From positions 1,635,001 through 1,699,000 of the forward strand of contig JAQPZY010001405.1 of NCBI GenBank assembly GCA_029931535.1: a stretch of DNA of 64,000 bases, in the 5' to 3' direction. The notes beneath the pieces are model-generated. The model searched no databases and was not told the origin of the DNA. It saw only the letters and a list, made by a program, of their open reading frames with translations. Each line of letters opens with the position of its first letter. The stretch's first letter is position 1. Shown here in pieces: positions 11,691 to 22,900 of this stretch. This stretch comes from Margaritifera margaritifera (Eukaryota; Mollusca; Bivalvia; Unionida; Margaritiferidae). Both the position numbers and the translations under genes were made by a program.

Positions 11691-13914
11691 TTTATGGCTT
11701 TGCTTGACAGGCACAGATAAGAGTGTAGGCTATGGACCAAGTTGAGGATGGCTCTGGTGACACAGTGTTGGTGTTAGATCTATTGTTTGTCTTAGCACAG
11801 TTCAAGAAATCCATTATAAGTCCAAACCAAGCATTCTCTGCCCTGAAATAAAATGGTATTTGTTGATGGGAATACAGTACATTTAACTTGATTCTCATGG
11901 GAAGTAGTGATTTTGAACAGATACCCATGTTGCTGTGAGTAATTGTAGAGTTGGAAATTAGTCTTATGTTCATTCATCTGCTTCAGTGATGAATTGTTCT
12001 TGACATGGATAGGGATACTGTCTTGATTTTCTTTGATGTGGATACAATCTGGGATTACCTTTCTGTATGAATTTACTTCCACATCCTAAATATCCTCTTG
12101 GGTCAATCCAGAGAACTCAAATAGACTGGATCTATTGAAAATTTTCTACAGTATTGACATTTGTATGCAGAACTCTGGTAAGTATTTTGAAAAAATTATA
12201 AAAAATTTTAACAGCATCAGTCACAATGAGGATTTACCAAAAGCATTTAAATACCAGTACTTAGATGAACAATATCTATGATTACAAAAATACAAGATGA
12301 ATGAATAATCATATGATGTTCACTGATTTTGACAAAGTAATTCTAAGCAATTGTTTACCTGGCCACCATCTTGCAACATAAATAAAATGATGCGAAACCA
12401 CATGTTTTCAGTATTCAAAATGGTAGACATTGTTAAAAGAAGAAATGGTCTTGATTTCCTGGAAATTCTGTTTGCCCAGTAGAGTATCGGTCCCTTCTAG
12501 GAACTCTTGTTTAATCATGTTATGATGTTACTGAAGTGTCATTTGTTTAAATTACAGATTTGGGAAAATTAAATTTAGTCATTTTGTGTCAGTTCAAGTT
12601 CCACCTTTAGTCGAGCGAAAAAACATTAACTCGTAAAAAAAAAATATGAGTTTCTTCAGGCCTAGAATATAACATAAATTTCCATGTGGCATGAAGGTCT
12701 AGCAGATTGAGAAATTTACTAGTCCTGCTGAATCTTCACTAGTCCTTCCAACAAAACAATGTTAGCTACATATCTTAATTAACAAGACTCTTGGGAGAAG
12801 GTAATTTAAACATCCGCTTTTTTTCCAACTATGAATTTATTATTTGACAGTCCACCAAATGCTTTGAAATAAACATAATTTGTCCATGTAGAGATATTCT
12901 TACTATATATTTGGCAGTGTCTCTGCACAATTAATAATACATGTCGTGCGGGGTACTTTTCTTGGAACAATTCCGGGCAACAGCCTTTAATTCTTTCCCT
13001 TGGAAGTCATACTATCAGTGATTTCAACTTATCGGCAAAGATTGGAATCCAAGAATTGAAAATCTTGCATTCCCATATGACGGCATAGACTGAAATTTAA
13101 ATGGAACCAAACACGCACAGTCTTTTTGCACTTATGTGTATTTCACACATTGATTTCTTCCATAAATTGTGTTTTCCGACAATTATTTGAACATTCATTG
13201 ATGGAACGTGAGCTACCTCCACCTTTTTTGTATTTTCCATCGTTGTTCATGTCAATTTATTAAGAGAAATTGAGCAAAGATAAAATGTAATCAAAAAAAC
13301 AGATATTGTTTCGATCACTGCACATACGACTTCTAATGTTCATGTTACTATTGTCATGTCTAACGCATCATGTGATTGGTAACTGGCTGCGCACATGAAA
13401 CTGGGGTCAAATACAGATAACGGTATCTATAGTTTCAAATAGAGAGTATTCCCTGAAGGTGGAGCTACAAAAAACACCTTAAAAAATGGCTAGTGTTTAC
13501 TGTAGTCATTTAAACGCACTTCTGTGAATATGGTGCATAGGCATCCAAATGTGCTTGTATGCAAATTGGATCAAGATGTCAAAACACGCTTCCATTGAAT
13601 GCAGAAGTGACAGAAAGCATTTATGCAGGGTAAAGGGTTAAAAAAAAACAATAAAATAAAACAATTTTTTCTTTTGAAATGTAAGTGAAATGGTCTAATC
13701 AGGTATCCCTTTTAAAATTAAAGCTGAAGTTATAACTTTTATAATGCAAAATCTTTTTTTAAGTGTAAGACTAAAAGAAAAATGGGGAAGATGTTATATT
13801 CTCCAATTTTATTCCTTTTATACAAAAGAATACACTTCCATTTGCTAGCCAACATAATCTTATAAACTGCATTACTTCACTCAAAAGTTCGCAGTTGCAG
13901 TCCAAGTTTCCTGC

Positions 13915-14104
13915 TGTGGGCTCGAGCATGCAGAATAGGCACAGTGGTTAGCATACCAGACTCTTAACCAAATGGATGCAGGTCCAAATTCTACCATCAG
14001 AACACCCTGGGTTGGCTACCGTGGAGCATCCTTGGGCATGGCACTTTATTCTAATTGCATCGGCACTAAATAAACTTTGTGTTGTACAACACCAAATCAA
14101 ACAA
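13915..14104 (+). mobile_element. tRNA-derived SINE, family B
   Basis: The head contains 'cacagtggttagcatacc' (A-box region) and 'aggtccaaattctacc' (degraded B box), followed by 'ccctgggttggctaccg', 'gggcatggcact' and a tail ending 'acaccaaatcaaac'. Related copies lie at 22318-22575 (+) and 63056-63266 (-). It is intronic and carries no open frame. Confidence 0.7.
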
Positions 14105-15788
14105 AGCAAGCCATAATGGAATTTTCTTTGGTGGCATCGACGTAGCTTTCTTATTTTCAGCCTTTATTCTACTGCCAGTGTGATATCAAGATACAGGAAT
14201 ATAGATGGATTTTTGTAATCATACATTGAGAATATCATTCAGTTTTGTATTTTATTTTATTTTTAAATCGGGGTTTAGTGTCCTAAATTTTATTATCATG
14301 GCACTATTGTCCATGAAATTCATCAGGAAAGTACATTTTTAGAAATTTTAATCCCTCCCTCCCTTTTTTATTTCTAAAATGATGGAACCTTTGTAATACA
14401 TAATATGGAAATGGCTTCTGCATCATTCAACATCACCTACTAGAGTATTTTCCCTTTGCATTGTATTATTCCATCTTAAAAATATTAAAAAGAGAAGTTG
14501 CACATTTAGCAATTATAAAGTTTAACCGCAATTACCTTCATAATGAAAGTCGACAGCTCTTGCTTAATTATTGAGTGTCAATACTATCTAGGAATGGCAC
14601 ATATTTGACTTGAATACCAGTAATTCGATAAATCCATTGTAAAGAAGAATTATGTCCCAGACATGACTCTAATGGAGCTAGATGGCATTATCATAGGGAG
14701 CTCGAAATTGAGATGTTTGTCTCCTAAATTTGCACATAACGTTAGGAGAGGCAGAATATTAAAATGGCATCTCGACTTACTGATATTGGATATTAGCAAG
14801 GAAATCCCATTATAACTTGGTCTAGACTGGTCCTTCAGACGGAAACAAAAACCATGCTGATACTTTGGGGAATAGAGGTCTGGACACAGTCGAAGTGAAA
14901 ACATTTTATGATTGGGTTAGGCTACTTGATGGGCTTATGCTTAATGGAGGAGAAAATATAAGATCACATATAGACAGATAGTGTGTCTAGCTTGAGAGAA
15001 AAACAGATTTTTTCATATTTTCCATTGATGACAGCAGAACCAGTCTCAGATTAACAATATCCCATCTCAATTACTTTCTTCATGGTATGCATGGAATATG
15101 GGATTGTTTTGTTGTCAGAATATAAGATCAAAATGTTTTTACAGTCATTTGAGTGAAGTGGGTCTGCCATACTGGAATTTAGTTTGGTGAAATTCCACTG
15201 ATTTAGGAGGTGGTAGAGTTACAGAAAGACTTGCAGATGATGAAAGTCACAATATACTGCCCCTAAATCATAGAGATAAACTGTCTCAAGGCTGTGAGAT
15301 CTCTTATACTATGTTAAGAGATACTTGATGACCTTGAGCATTTGTAGTCTCACCTGCATTGGTATTGATGACATTGTTCTTGGCAGCACAAAGTTCAGTT
15401 TTGCATGAATTTTGTAGGATAAGTATCTTTTCTAGTACATATACTGTCCAAGCTTTTGCTGTGTCAAGTAAAACACTTAATTTAGAAGACTACTTGCCAC
15501 ATTTTGGTGGCTACTTTAATGCGGTTCCAACAATCACTTAGTATTGCATTACCAACAGATTGTTATTTTGGACATGTTATTAATTTCATACAACTGTAAT
15601 TAAATTTACCTGTCACATTATCACTGATGAAACCTATTAATCATCGTTAATAAGTCTGGCTAGACTGTCTAGCCTGCAAATAGAATCCATCCCAATGCAG
15701 ATGGTAGTCACAATTTGTTATGAGTCTCTTTTTCAGCCATACATAAAATACTGTATTTACTATATTACTGATTAATGCCTTAATCAAC

Positions 15789-15990
15789 TACCATATGTAC
15801 TTGCTTATAAGTCAGGTCCAACTGCAAACTGCATGGAGCAACTGCAAACTGCAGGCAGATCTGGGTCCTATGCAGTCTGTTAGGAATAATCAGTCGAACA
15901 AACAATATAGACTCTGATTTGTCATTGCATAATATGCCAGCAGATCAGGGTCTGTGTTGTTTGCAGTTGGACCTGATTTATAAGTGACCT
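15789..15990 (+). mobile_element. Palindromic-module MITE, copy 2 (damaged A, then B)
   Basis: The left terminal repeat reads taccatatgtacttgcttat. The left arm of module A is replaced by a short duplication of 'caactgcaaactgca'. The A right arm, the linker 'ataatcagtcgaacaaaca' and a full module B follow. The right terminal repeat is partly lost. Confidence 0.75.
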
Positions 15991-16059
15991 AACTAAAGAT
16001 CCAAGCAATCCAATATTACTACAAGATTTATATGTTCGTGTGCATTTTCTCATGTTACT

Positions 16060-16193
16060 TATCGTATATACTCGCGTATAAGCCGATACCAACGGCAAAC
16101 TGCATAGACCCAGATCTGCCGGTGCATTATGCGACGGCAAATCAGGGTCTATGTTTGCATTTAGACCTAGCTTATACGCAAGTATAGACAGTA
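16060..16193 (+). mobile_element. Palindromic-module MITE, copy 3 (single hybrid A/B module)
   Basis: Terminal repeats are tatcgtatatactcgcgtat on the left and the complementary 'cgcaagtatagacagta' on the right. There is one hairpin: its left arm is A type (cccagatctgcc) and its right arm is B type (aatcagggtctatg), so it is a hybrid. Flanking TA is consistent with TA target duplication. Confidence 0.8.
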
Positions 16194-16235
16194 GTTAAAT
16201 ATCTGTCCTCAAGTAAGGGTAATAAGATAGTCCAT

Positions 16236-16590
16236 AAAATAAAAATTCATCAGATTTGCACATGTTGAAGATCAATGACTCCTACCAGATACATAAAGAA
16301 AAGGGTATGTTGGTGAGTAAATATTTTCAGTTACAAGAGAGTTACTGAGATCACATCTGTTTTCTGCAATCGAAAGCCCAAGCGGCCATTAATAGCTTGA
16401 GATGTCCTAGGGTCTCATACTTTTCATTAACTTTATCTGTTTGTTTTTTTCTTCACATAACTGTTTTTGAGATTTAAAAAAATAGTGTAAGCATTTTCTT
16501 TACTTTACTTAATTAGAAGTAACAATTCATTCCTTTCACCTCCAATCTGTCCATGAATTCATAGCACTATAATTCACATAAGTAAATAGT
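16236..16590 (+). repeat. Dispersed repeat R1, copy
   Basis: It aligns with 42330-42750 and 52225-52690 through phrases such as 'tcatcagatttgcacatgtt', 'agaaaagggtatgttggtg' and 'cagttacaagagagttactg'. It starts just downstream of a palindromic MITE. No protein-coding potential. Confidence 0.6.
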
Positions 16591-16603
16591 GTGTGTGTGT
16601 GTG

Positions 16604-16772
16604 TTATAACATGCTTCATTATAACACAATTCTGGATATAATGTGGTACTGCTATGGACCCCATGACCAAAATTTAACCATTGTACTGTTATAACATGCT
16701 TCATTATAACACAATTCTGGATATAATGTGGTACTGCTATGGACCCCATTACCAAAATTTAACCATTGTACT
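16604..16772 (+). repeat. Direct duplication, about 85-bp unit, two copies
   Basis: Two nearly identical copies begin 'gttataacatgcttcattat' and contain 'tggtactgctatggacccc'. The wording resembles the ends of the pogo-like MITEs at 17457 and 17882, so the duplication is probably within or beside such an element. Confidence 0.8.
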
Positions 16773-17028
16773 TGAATTGGGTATCAAATGTATGACAATA
16801 TTAGATGAAAGAGAACAACATGAAGTTTACTATTATAGCTTTATTTCATTTTAAAACATTATTCTGCCCTGCTGCATCCCCCAATTGAAATTTTTGAACA
16901 TACAATGCTGCAGTTCTCATTATATGATGGTTCAGTACATACCACAGTTCTTGCTAAAGTGTAGTTTGGTACAACCTGTGGTCAGCAGTTATGGATCCCA
17001 ACTCTGTTGCATTATAACAAGGGAGAGC

Positions 17029-17029
<1 letters not shown>

Positions 17030-17070
<41 letters not shown>
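17030..17070 (+). repeat. TA dinucleotide microsatellite
   Basis: An almost pure TA run about 45 bp before the acceptor of the exon at 17117. Its length may vary between individuals. Similar short TA or TA/CA tracts occur at 26635-26690 and 27762-27786. Confidence 0.85.
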
Positions 17071-17075
<5 letters not shown>

Positions 17076-17116
17076 AACACATACACAAGATGAATAATTT
17101 CATCATTTAATTGCAG

Positions 17117-17197
17117 GTTCTTTGCCACTTTCCATGAGTTGGGCATTTTTCACTGAAGCATTGTCAAAGGCTCTGAAGAAGAAACTTGATATTAAAG
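17117..17197 (+). CDS. Host gene exon 3 (internal coding exon upstream of mir-100)
   Basis: This 81-bp exon follows acceptor tcatttaattgcag and ends AAAG before a near-consensus donor gtatgt. Only the frame needing one carried base is open, and exon 2 supplies exactly one base (G). It reads SLPLSMSWAFFTEALS then KALKKKLDIK, leaving one G. The basic, Lys-rich end (KALKKKLDIK) suggests a surface helix. The next exon in the chain is at 33028, so the intervening intron of about 15.8 kb contains mir-100 and let-7 on the same strand. Family unknown. Confidence 0.7.
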
Positions 17198-17456
17198 GTA
17201 TGTTTTGATGCTTAATTTTGAGTATTATTACCACACTGTGTACCATTTTAATTGCAGACGATAATCCTTTTCAACTGCCTTTTACTGGTACTGATTTAGA
17301 CATTTCGTAGTGTGCGAGCTCTGTAATGTTTGTACTGCATGCCACAAAATAGGATGCTGAATTGCACAAGATTTGTAACTCTTTTAAAGCATGTATATTA
17401 ATTGTATAGCTAAAAGACATGATTTCTGCCATTTTTTTCTCCATCTATAATTGCAG

Positions 17457-17698
17457 TACAGTGGCCCCTCACTATAACTGTCAAAGGGAGTCTTTAAGGA
17501 GTACTGGGGTACATTATATGAACAAATATAATTCAACCAGTATATTGGAATCCATGGTGATATCATACCTGTGATATATTAGGGACTGTGTTATATCAGG
17601 GACTGTTATATCTGGGACTGTGTTATACTGAGACACTATTCCTGTGATATATTAGGGACTGTGTTATACGGAGGTGTTTTATAGTGAGGGACCACTAT
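17457..17698 (+). mobile_element. pogo/Tigger-like MITE
   Basis: The left end reads cagtggcccctcactataac and the right end is its near complement (gttttatagtgagggaccac), with TA at both borders. The interior has short 'gtgatatattagggactgtg' repeats. The terminal sequence class (CAGTrnnCCCTCAnTATAAC) and TA flanks are typical of non-autonomous pogo/Tigger relatives. No transposase frame. Confidence 0.7.
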
Positions 17699-17881
17699 TA
17701 TCCACTGGATTTGTTTTTTTGTTTTTTTTTTTCCTCTGGCCATGGATCTATAATTTTATATATTTGTCATATTGTTAATATTTTAAATCGACCACATCTC
17801 AGATATTTGTTAAACATTATTTCCACATTGGCAATGGAAGATTACTGTATCTACATCAAATCATACTGGAATAATACCAAA

Positions 17882-18069
17882 TACAGCATTCCCTCATTAT
17901 AACACTGTCAGTGGGAACCATTGAGTATACTGCCTTGTAGTGAGATAGACTTACAGTGAAGTAAATTATATATATAATTTTACTACTACATTAAATAAGA
18001 GATCCAATACCATACCTGCCTTATAACAGGTAACAAGTTATAACAAAGGCTGTACAGTGAGGGAGTGTT
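17882..18069 (+). mobile_element. pogo/Tigger-like MITE adjacent to mir-100
   Basis: The left end is cagcattccctcattataac and the right end 'gtacagtgagggagtgttg' is its inverted match, with TA on each side. It ends about 220 bp before the mir-100 precursor and is the second such element in a row. Confidence 0.7.
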
Positions 18070-18285
18070 GTACGAGTCATTCCTGGAAAATCATGTATCA
18101 TCCCACACATATTCATGTCCTGTGTGTTCCTTTCAGCTGTGTTGTTTTCAAATGTTGATTATCCAAATGTTGGCCACGTCTTTCTCTTACACACAATCAC
18201 TGAAGTTATTGTATGTTTCTCCTTTCTGTCACCCTGATATTGCTCGGCCTCAGCAACGAACCCATGCCCGAGGAAAAAGCTTCGC

Positions 18286-18356
18286 CATGCAAACCCGTAG
18301 ATCCGAACTTGTGTTCTTGCTGGATCGCAAGCTCGTCTCTATGGGTCTGTGTTGCC
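18286..18356 (+). ncRNA. mir-100: mir-100 microRNA precursor
   Basis: The 5p arm at 18292-18313 matches mature miR-100 over all 22 nt (it starts AACCCGTAGATCC and ends GAACTTGTG). The 3p arm at 18328-18349 begins CAAGCTCGTCTCTATGGG and pairs with it across a loop of about 14 nt (ttcttgctggatcg). The stem continues outside the mature arms (gccatgc against gttgcc). miR-100 is among the oldest animal microRNAs and is normally clustered with let-7 and mir-125 in bilaterians. Here it lies in the host gene's intron 3 on the same strand, about 2.5 kb before let-7. It could be processed from the host pre-mRNA or from its own primary transcript; the sequence alone does not decide. Open frames across this locus are by-products of the stem's base composition. 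Confidence 0.97.
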
Positions 18357-20423
18357 AAGACAACCCATCATGTGAAGCTCACCTGAGTCGGTCAGACCTG
18401 TCAAAAAAATAAGAAAAATTGAAACCTTTCTTTGCATGGAAAGAGAGTATGATGTGGAAATTGTGCTGTCCTAAGTGAAATCTCAGTCAGTGTTCAACAT
18501 TTTGTGACAGAAACTTCCAATCTGCAGCTGCTTTTCTCTTGCATTTTCATTCTGTATCATTCTGAGACAAAAGTTCATGTTAAATTGAGAAATTACCATA
18601 TTTATCATTGTTTTAAAGCATTTGTACTTATTCAGATGTACAAATATATAGTGGCAAAAGTAATAACTAGATTTTCAACAGACCCTTATAGAAGATAAAG
18701 GACACAAATATTTATGATGATCAAGGATTTTTTTTTTTAAAAAAAAATAGAGGGATTACAAAATATTGTCATGTCACCTTCACAAAATTTGACAAGATAA
18801 CCATATTTCATTCATCTAAATGAAATCTCATTGATATTTAAATTTCAGATTTGCATGTTAAGATACATGATTTACAAGTTGCTGTCATGCTTTTAAAAAT
18901 ATTTTTAATGATCTTAACTTTGAATCAAATTGTATTTTACATTCCTTTGCTATTGAAAATATGTATTGAATGTAATACTACCATGTAAGTGCTGGAAAAT
19001 GAGGTGTTATAAATTTATCTTGACATAACCTAAATGTTATCTCTACAAAGCCATATAAACGTTTAATTTTGCGGCAGTCTTTATGCTTCTTTTAGAAATT
19101 GGTCCAGTATGAATGATGTAAATTATGACTTGGCATTCCAAGTCTTCTCTTTGTCTGTTTTGTTTCCTCAAGGAGTAACTTTAATTGACTTATCTTTGTA
19201 ATACTCGTGTTTCCAAACCATCAATATCCGTTTTGTGCACATAATGTATTCATAAGAGCAAACCACATTATTCTTTGGTATGACTTCTCTCTACACATGG
19301 ACTGTTCAAAAATTAAATTGTTCAGTGCTTCAGATACCGGTTTTGCATCGTTTTTCCAAAGCTTTAGTTTCATGCCATCTATACCCGGATATTCTGTTTC
19401 TTTTTTTTTTTTTTTTTTTTTGTCTCACAAATCTACTATTATATAGCACATGCTTACAATATCTAATAATAATAATAATCTTCTGCATTATTCGTATAAT
19501 CTGAATCCTTGGGGAGCATCCATTTGTAAAATTCAACCTGTTACATTTCTTTTCTTTTCTCAATTGGCAAATTTAGTGCAACAAATTTATAAGGCACAAG
19601 TGAATATAGAGTTACTAAAGGGTCATATCAGCAATTTAAAAATGTCAGTAAAGCACTGGCTGTACTCCTCAGCAAGATGGTAATATGGCTGCAAATTGAC
19701 ATTGATTGCAGCTTGTGCTTGATATTTAAATTAAGGCTTACTCCATGGAGTGGTATTGTGTAGTTATAAATCTCATCTAATATGATTCTCTTTAAGAAAA
19801 ATAGATATGGAATATTAATTAAAAAATGGTCTTTTTATCCTGTAATAAAACGAGTCAATCGGAAGTTCTGAACCTTGCCAACTTCATGTGTTTGATAGTC
19901 GGCTCCTTTGCAACTTTCACAAACAGTTATTTAAGCTCTGATTTTATTGTTCTCGTGCATGTTTCTTCTGATAATTCATCTGGTCCTTTATGTTCTATTC
20001 AGTGGTGAAGATTCTTAATAGAGTTGTTGGGTCCTTTCAGATGTAGTTTAATGCTTGATCACTGAAAACAGCATGCTTTTTTAGAAGGATTATCTGTTAA
20101 TCCTGAAGTATAATGCACAGAGCAAACTTTTCAGGTTTTTATATATTTTTTGCTGTACACATATCTAATGAATGAACAAGAAGATCCTTTGCCTTTTCAG
20201 TCTCAGTCCTTGCTCTTTAGTAAAGATATTTTAAAGTTCATAAGACACTTGGAGCTGTGGCCTGACAATGCAATAGCTTGATACAGCTTGTATTTTGTTC
20301 TCGTCATATTTGTCAGTGAGCTGAAAAGTTTAAGTCGTCGGGATGTTTTTTGTTTGTGAAAGAACATTGCAGATCACTTCAGTCAAATCCCATGCTTGAA
20401 GCCTATTTCATTGCTTTTTCAAG

Positions 20424-20472
20424 GAGTTAAAAGTTTTGCTCTACTAAGACTGTTTCCAGACATTCAGTTAAG
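20424..20472 (+). other. Possible cryptic or alternative exon between mir-100 and let-7
   Basis: This 49-bp segment has acceptor 'tttcattgctttttcaag' and donor gtagac. In the phase left by exon 3 it reads GVKSFALLRLFPDIQLR, and it ends in the same phase as exon 4. It could therefore replace exon 4. Alternatively it could be a chance open segment, which is equally likely for a piece this short. Confidence 0.2.
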
Positions 20473-20747
20473 GTAGACCATATTTCCAGCTCACTGTACT
20501 TCCATGGACTGTTTTCTTGCTTGTTGTATGGTGAAAAGTCAAATTCAACCAAACTGATTTTTTGCTCTCAAGATGGGGCTTAAAGTCCACACTCTAAAGA
20601 CACTGCTTCAGAATCAATGTGTTGAAGTAGACAAGTTAGACCCACTGAAGATCTTGCCACTGTCCTAATGATGATACAGTCCATCAGAGACTTCCATGCT
20701 ATGAGGAAGAGGAGTAAAGTTGGAAGCCCTCCATTGACTGTATCCAT

Positions 20748-20833
20748 GCCCTCGGGTTGAGGTAGTAGGTTGTATAGTTGAGAACTACACCTTTCACTGG
20801 AGAACTGTACAACCTTCTAGCTTTCCTTGAGGC
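20748..20833 (+). ncRNA. let-7: let-7 microRNA precursor
   Basis: The 5p arm at 20758-20779 matches mature let-7 over all 22 nt (TGAGGTAGTAGG then TTGTATAGTT). The 3p arm at 20805-20826 reads CTGTACAACCTTCTAGCTTT plus CC, the form found in protostomes. The arms pair across a 25-nt terminal loop, and the flanking gccctcgg and ccttgaggc extend the stem. let-7 controls developmental timing and differentiation in bilaterians; LIN28 and LIN41 are its classic partner and target in other animals. It is the second member of a mir-100/let-7 pair in intron 3 of the host gene, same strand. No mir-125 hairpin is seen after it. Confidence 0.98.
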
Positions 20834-20985
20834 ATGACTTGCACCAGCTCAGCATTCCAGGAACCTTGTCCATGACGATTGAGGCATGACTCCACCAGCT
20901 CTGTAATTCAAGAACTCTTGTCCACAGCCATTGAGACATGACTGCATCAGCCCAGCAATTCAAACCTTGTCCACAACCAGCTTTT
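20829..20985 (+). repeat. Short tandem repeat, about 52-bp unit, three diverged copies
   Basis: Each copy starts 'gaggcatgact' and contains 'accagctc' and 'cttgtccac'. The first copy begins on the last bases of the let-7 hairpin's outer stem, so the duplication starts right at the edge of the precursor. Confidence 0.7.
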
Positions 20986-22317
20986 AATTAACACAAAATT
21001 GGGTACAGCATCCTTGTAGTTACCATTTCAATTCTAAGTCATTTGCGTTGCTGTTTTTTGTTCAAACCCTTATTGTGATGATACATGTATCTGGCTGTAG
21101 AAGAACAATTTATTCAAGAATTGGATCCATCGTCTTGATGTTCCAAGAAATATACCCAGTTTACTCCTAAGAAAAACCTCTTTTTTATCATCTGTAAAGG
21201 AAAATAAAATTACTGTGAGGATTTTTTTCTATATAAATTAAAGTAATACTGTGGCAAATGTAATCAGTGAAACCTAGTGAATCAGTGTATGTCTTGCAGC
21301 TTTTGTATTGCTCATTTCACAAAGTATGTACATAATTTGAGTACGAAAGATTCCTTGCAACAATAATATCAGAAAATTCTATTTCTGTACACAACAATGC
21401 TCTCAGCACAAAGTAGAAACATTTGGCAGTTAAATACGATTGCATTCCCATGTTGCTTCCTTGTCAGTAAAGCTATAATGAGAGTAGCTGCATCATATAA
21501 CTAGAGCAAATAGTTACACGTACCAAATATGCTTTAATTTTAGTCCTCTTTCTCGTTGAAATTTTGAAGTGTAACTTTGCCTGAAAATTTCTTCTTTTTT
21601 TATTAAATGTGGGTTTTTTTCAGTTTATTTCCTGAAAAAGTTCATAGTACCAATTTTCCATGTAAAAAAAAACAATTGATCAGATTCATTTCCTAGTGCC
21701 ATACATGTAGAACTTCTAAGATGGTTTTTAATTTGCTGAGTTTTAAAATCATTAAACAAACTTTAAAAATCTTGAAAAGCAAAATCAAACATGAATACAA
21801 ATCTCTTTGCAAAAGCAACAAAATTTAAAGGTTACCAAGTACAGAAGATATTGATTTATTTCTAGACTGCATGTTTCAACATTTGTGTATATTTTACCAA
21901 GAGATTAGGACCTCTTAGAAACCTGTTAGGTTGGTTGATGTTTTCATGTCAGTGATAGATTATTACTACTAGCAATACAGGTCATGGAGAAGTTGAGAAT
22001 CAAAGGTATTTCTTCTTGTGAAGTTTGGAATTCAATTTCTGAATAAAGCATGGAAAAAAGTTATCACTGTCATTTGGGGTCAGACCAACAATCACCAGAT
22101 CAAAAGATGTTTTCTGTAGACCTATCAATAAACTTAATGTGCTATGGGAACTACATCTGACAAGATGAAAATTATGTTATGTTAATATGGTAACAGCTGC
22201 TTCAAAGAACTTGTGCTTTCTGTACTTACTATTCTGTCTCCTTCAGTAAGTATGTCTAACAGCCGAAAATCCAGAAGCACCATAGGTAATGGGCTCAAAT
22301 ATTTCAAAGGAAGCCCC

Positions 22318-22575
22318 ACTCCCCAGCGGCTTGGGGATGTAGAATAGGTCCAATGCACCCTCCAGCATGTTGTAAGAGGTAACTAATTGAGGCAGGGACC
22401 ACTGTGGTTCAGCGAAGTATGCTGAACTTGAAACCAAAAGGAGGCAGGTTTGAATCCTACCATCTAATCTGCCCTGGTTGACTACCATGATGTGTCCTGG
22501 GCAAGACACCTTGCTTCAATTGCCTCTGCACTTGATAACCTACTTATATTACTATGCCATAAAACACCAAACCAG
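22318..22575 (+). mobile_element. tRNA-derived SINE, family B, with conserved core
   Basis: A leading module ('ctccagcatgttgtaagagg', then 'taactaattgaggc') carries the core seen in several metazoan SINE families. After it come 'ccactgtggttcagcgaag', a B-box-like 'caggtttgaatcctacc', 'tgccctggttgactacc' and the tail 'ataaaacaccaaacca'. It is related to 13915-14104 and 63056-63266. Confidence 0.7.
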
Positions 22576-22741
22576 TTTTCAGAAGAAAGATTTACTAACT
22601 TTCAAAAGAAAGATTTACTAACATTAGTACATAGAATATAAAGGAAAATTTAAATAATTGACAGCCCTAAAAAAAAAAACCTCCCCAGGATCCATGGCTG
22701 CTACAAATTATTATAAACTACTATTTTAAAAGATACACAGA

Positions 22742-22900
22742 TGTATGTATTAGTGTTTAATCGATGTCAGCACAAGAAATGGATATATAGTGCTAATTAA
22801 AAATGAAGTTTTGACAATGTAAATATAAAAAAATGCACAAAATCTTTGTAAAATAAGCAGAACTCTTTTTGGGGGGAGGGTCAGTATTTGCAGTAGATGG
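22742..22900 (-). mobile_element. 3' end of a non-LTR retrotransposon (LINE)
   Basis: The sequence 'tgtatgtattagtgtttaat' followed by 'cagcacaagaaatgg' and 'tagtgctaatta' is the reverse complement of the 3' untranslated tail seen at about 51180-51260 and 54640-54720. Only the tail is present, as expected of a 5'-truncated insertion. Confidence 0.6.

Larger units (their letters stand above)
7872..17116 (+). other. Intron 2 of the host gene
   Basis: About 9.2 kb. It holds a G-run (8728-8745), a 'ccttgaaaa'-rich dispersed repeat (about 8945-9110), a decayed YqaJ-like gene (10640-11163), a mollusc-type repeat (11272-11690), a family B SINE (about 13915-14104), palindromic MITEs at 15789-15990 and 16060-16193, a copy of repeat R1 (16236-16590), an 85-bp direct duplication (16604-16772) and a TA microsatellite (17030-17070). 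Nothing recognisable was seen at about 12.5-13.9 or 14.1-15.7 kb. Confidence 0.5.

Noticed and set aside
18065..18412. A 115-codon plus-strand frame that looked like a terminal exon (from the cag at about 18251)
   Set aside because: It overlaps the mir-100 hairpin, whose conserved stem explains the base composition and open frame. The phase does not fit exon 3 without an immediate stop.
20580..20780. Open frame starting MGLKVHTLKTLLQN and another starting SIRDFHAMRKRS upstream of let-7
   Set aside because: Phases do not fit the host exons, and the second one runs into the let-7 stem. No homologue comes to mind.
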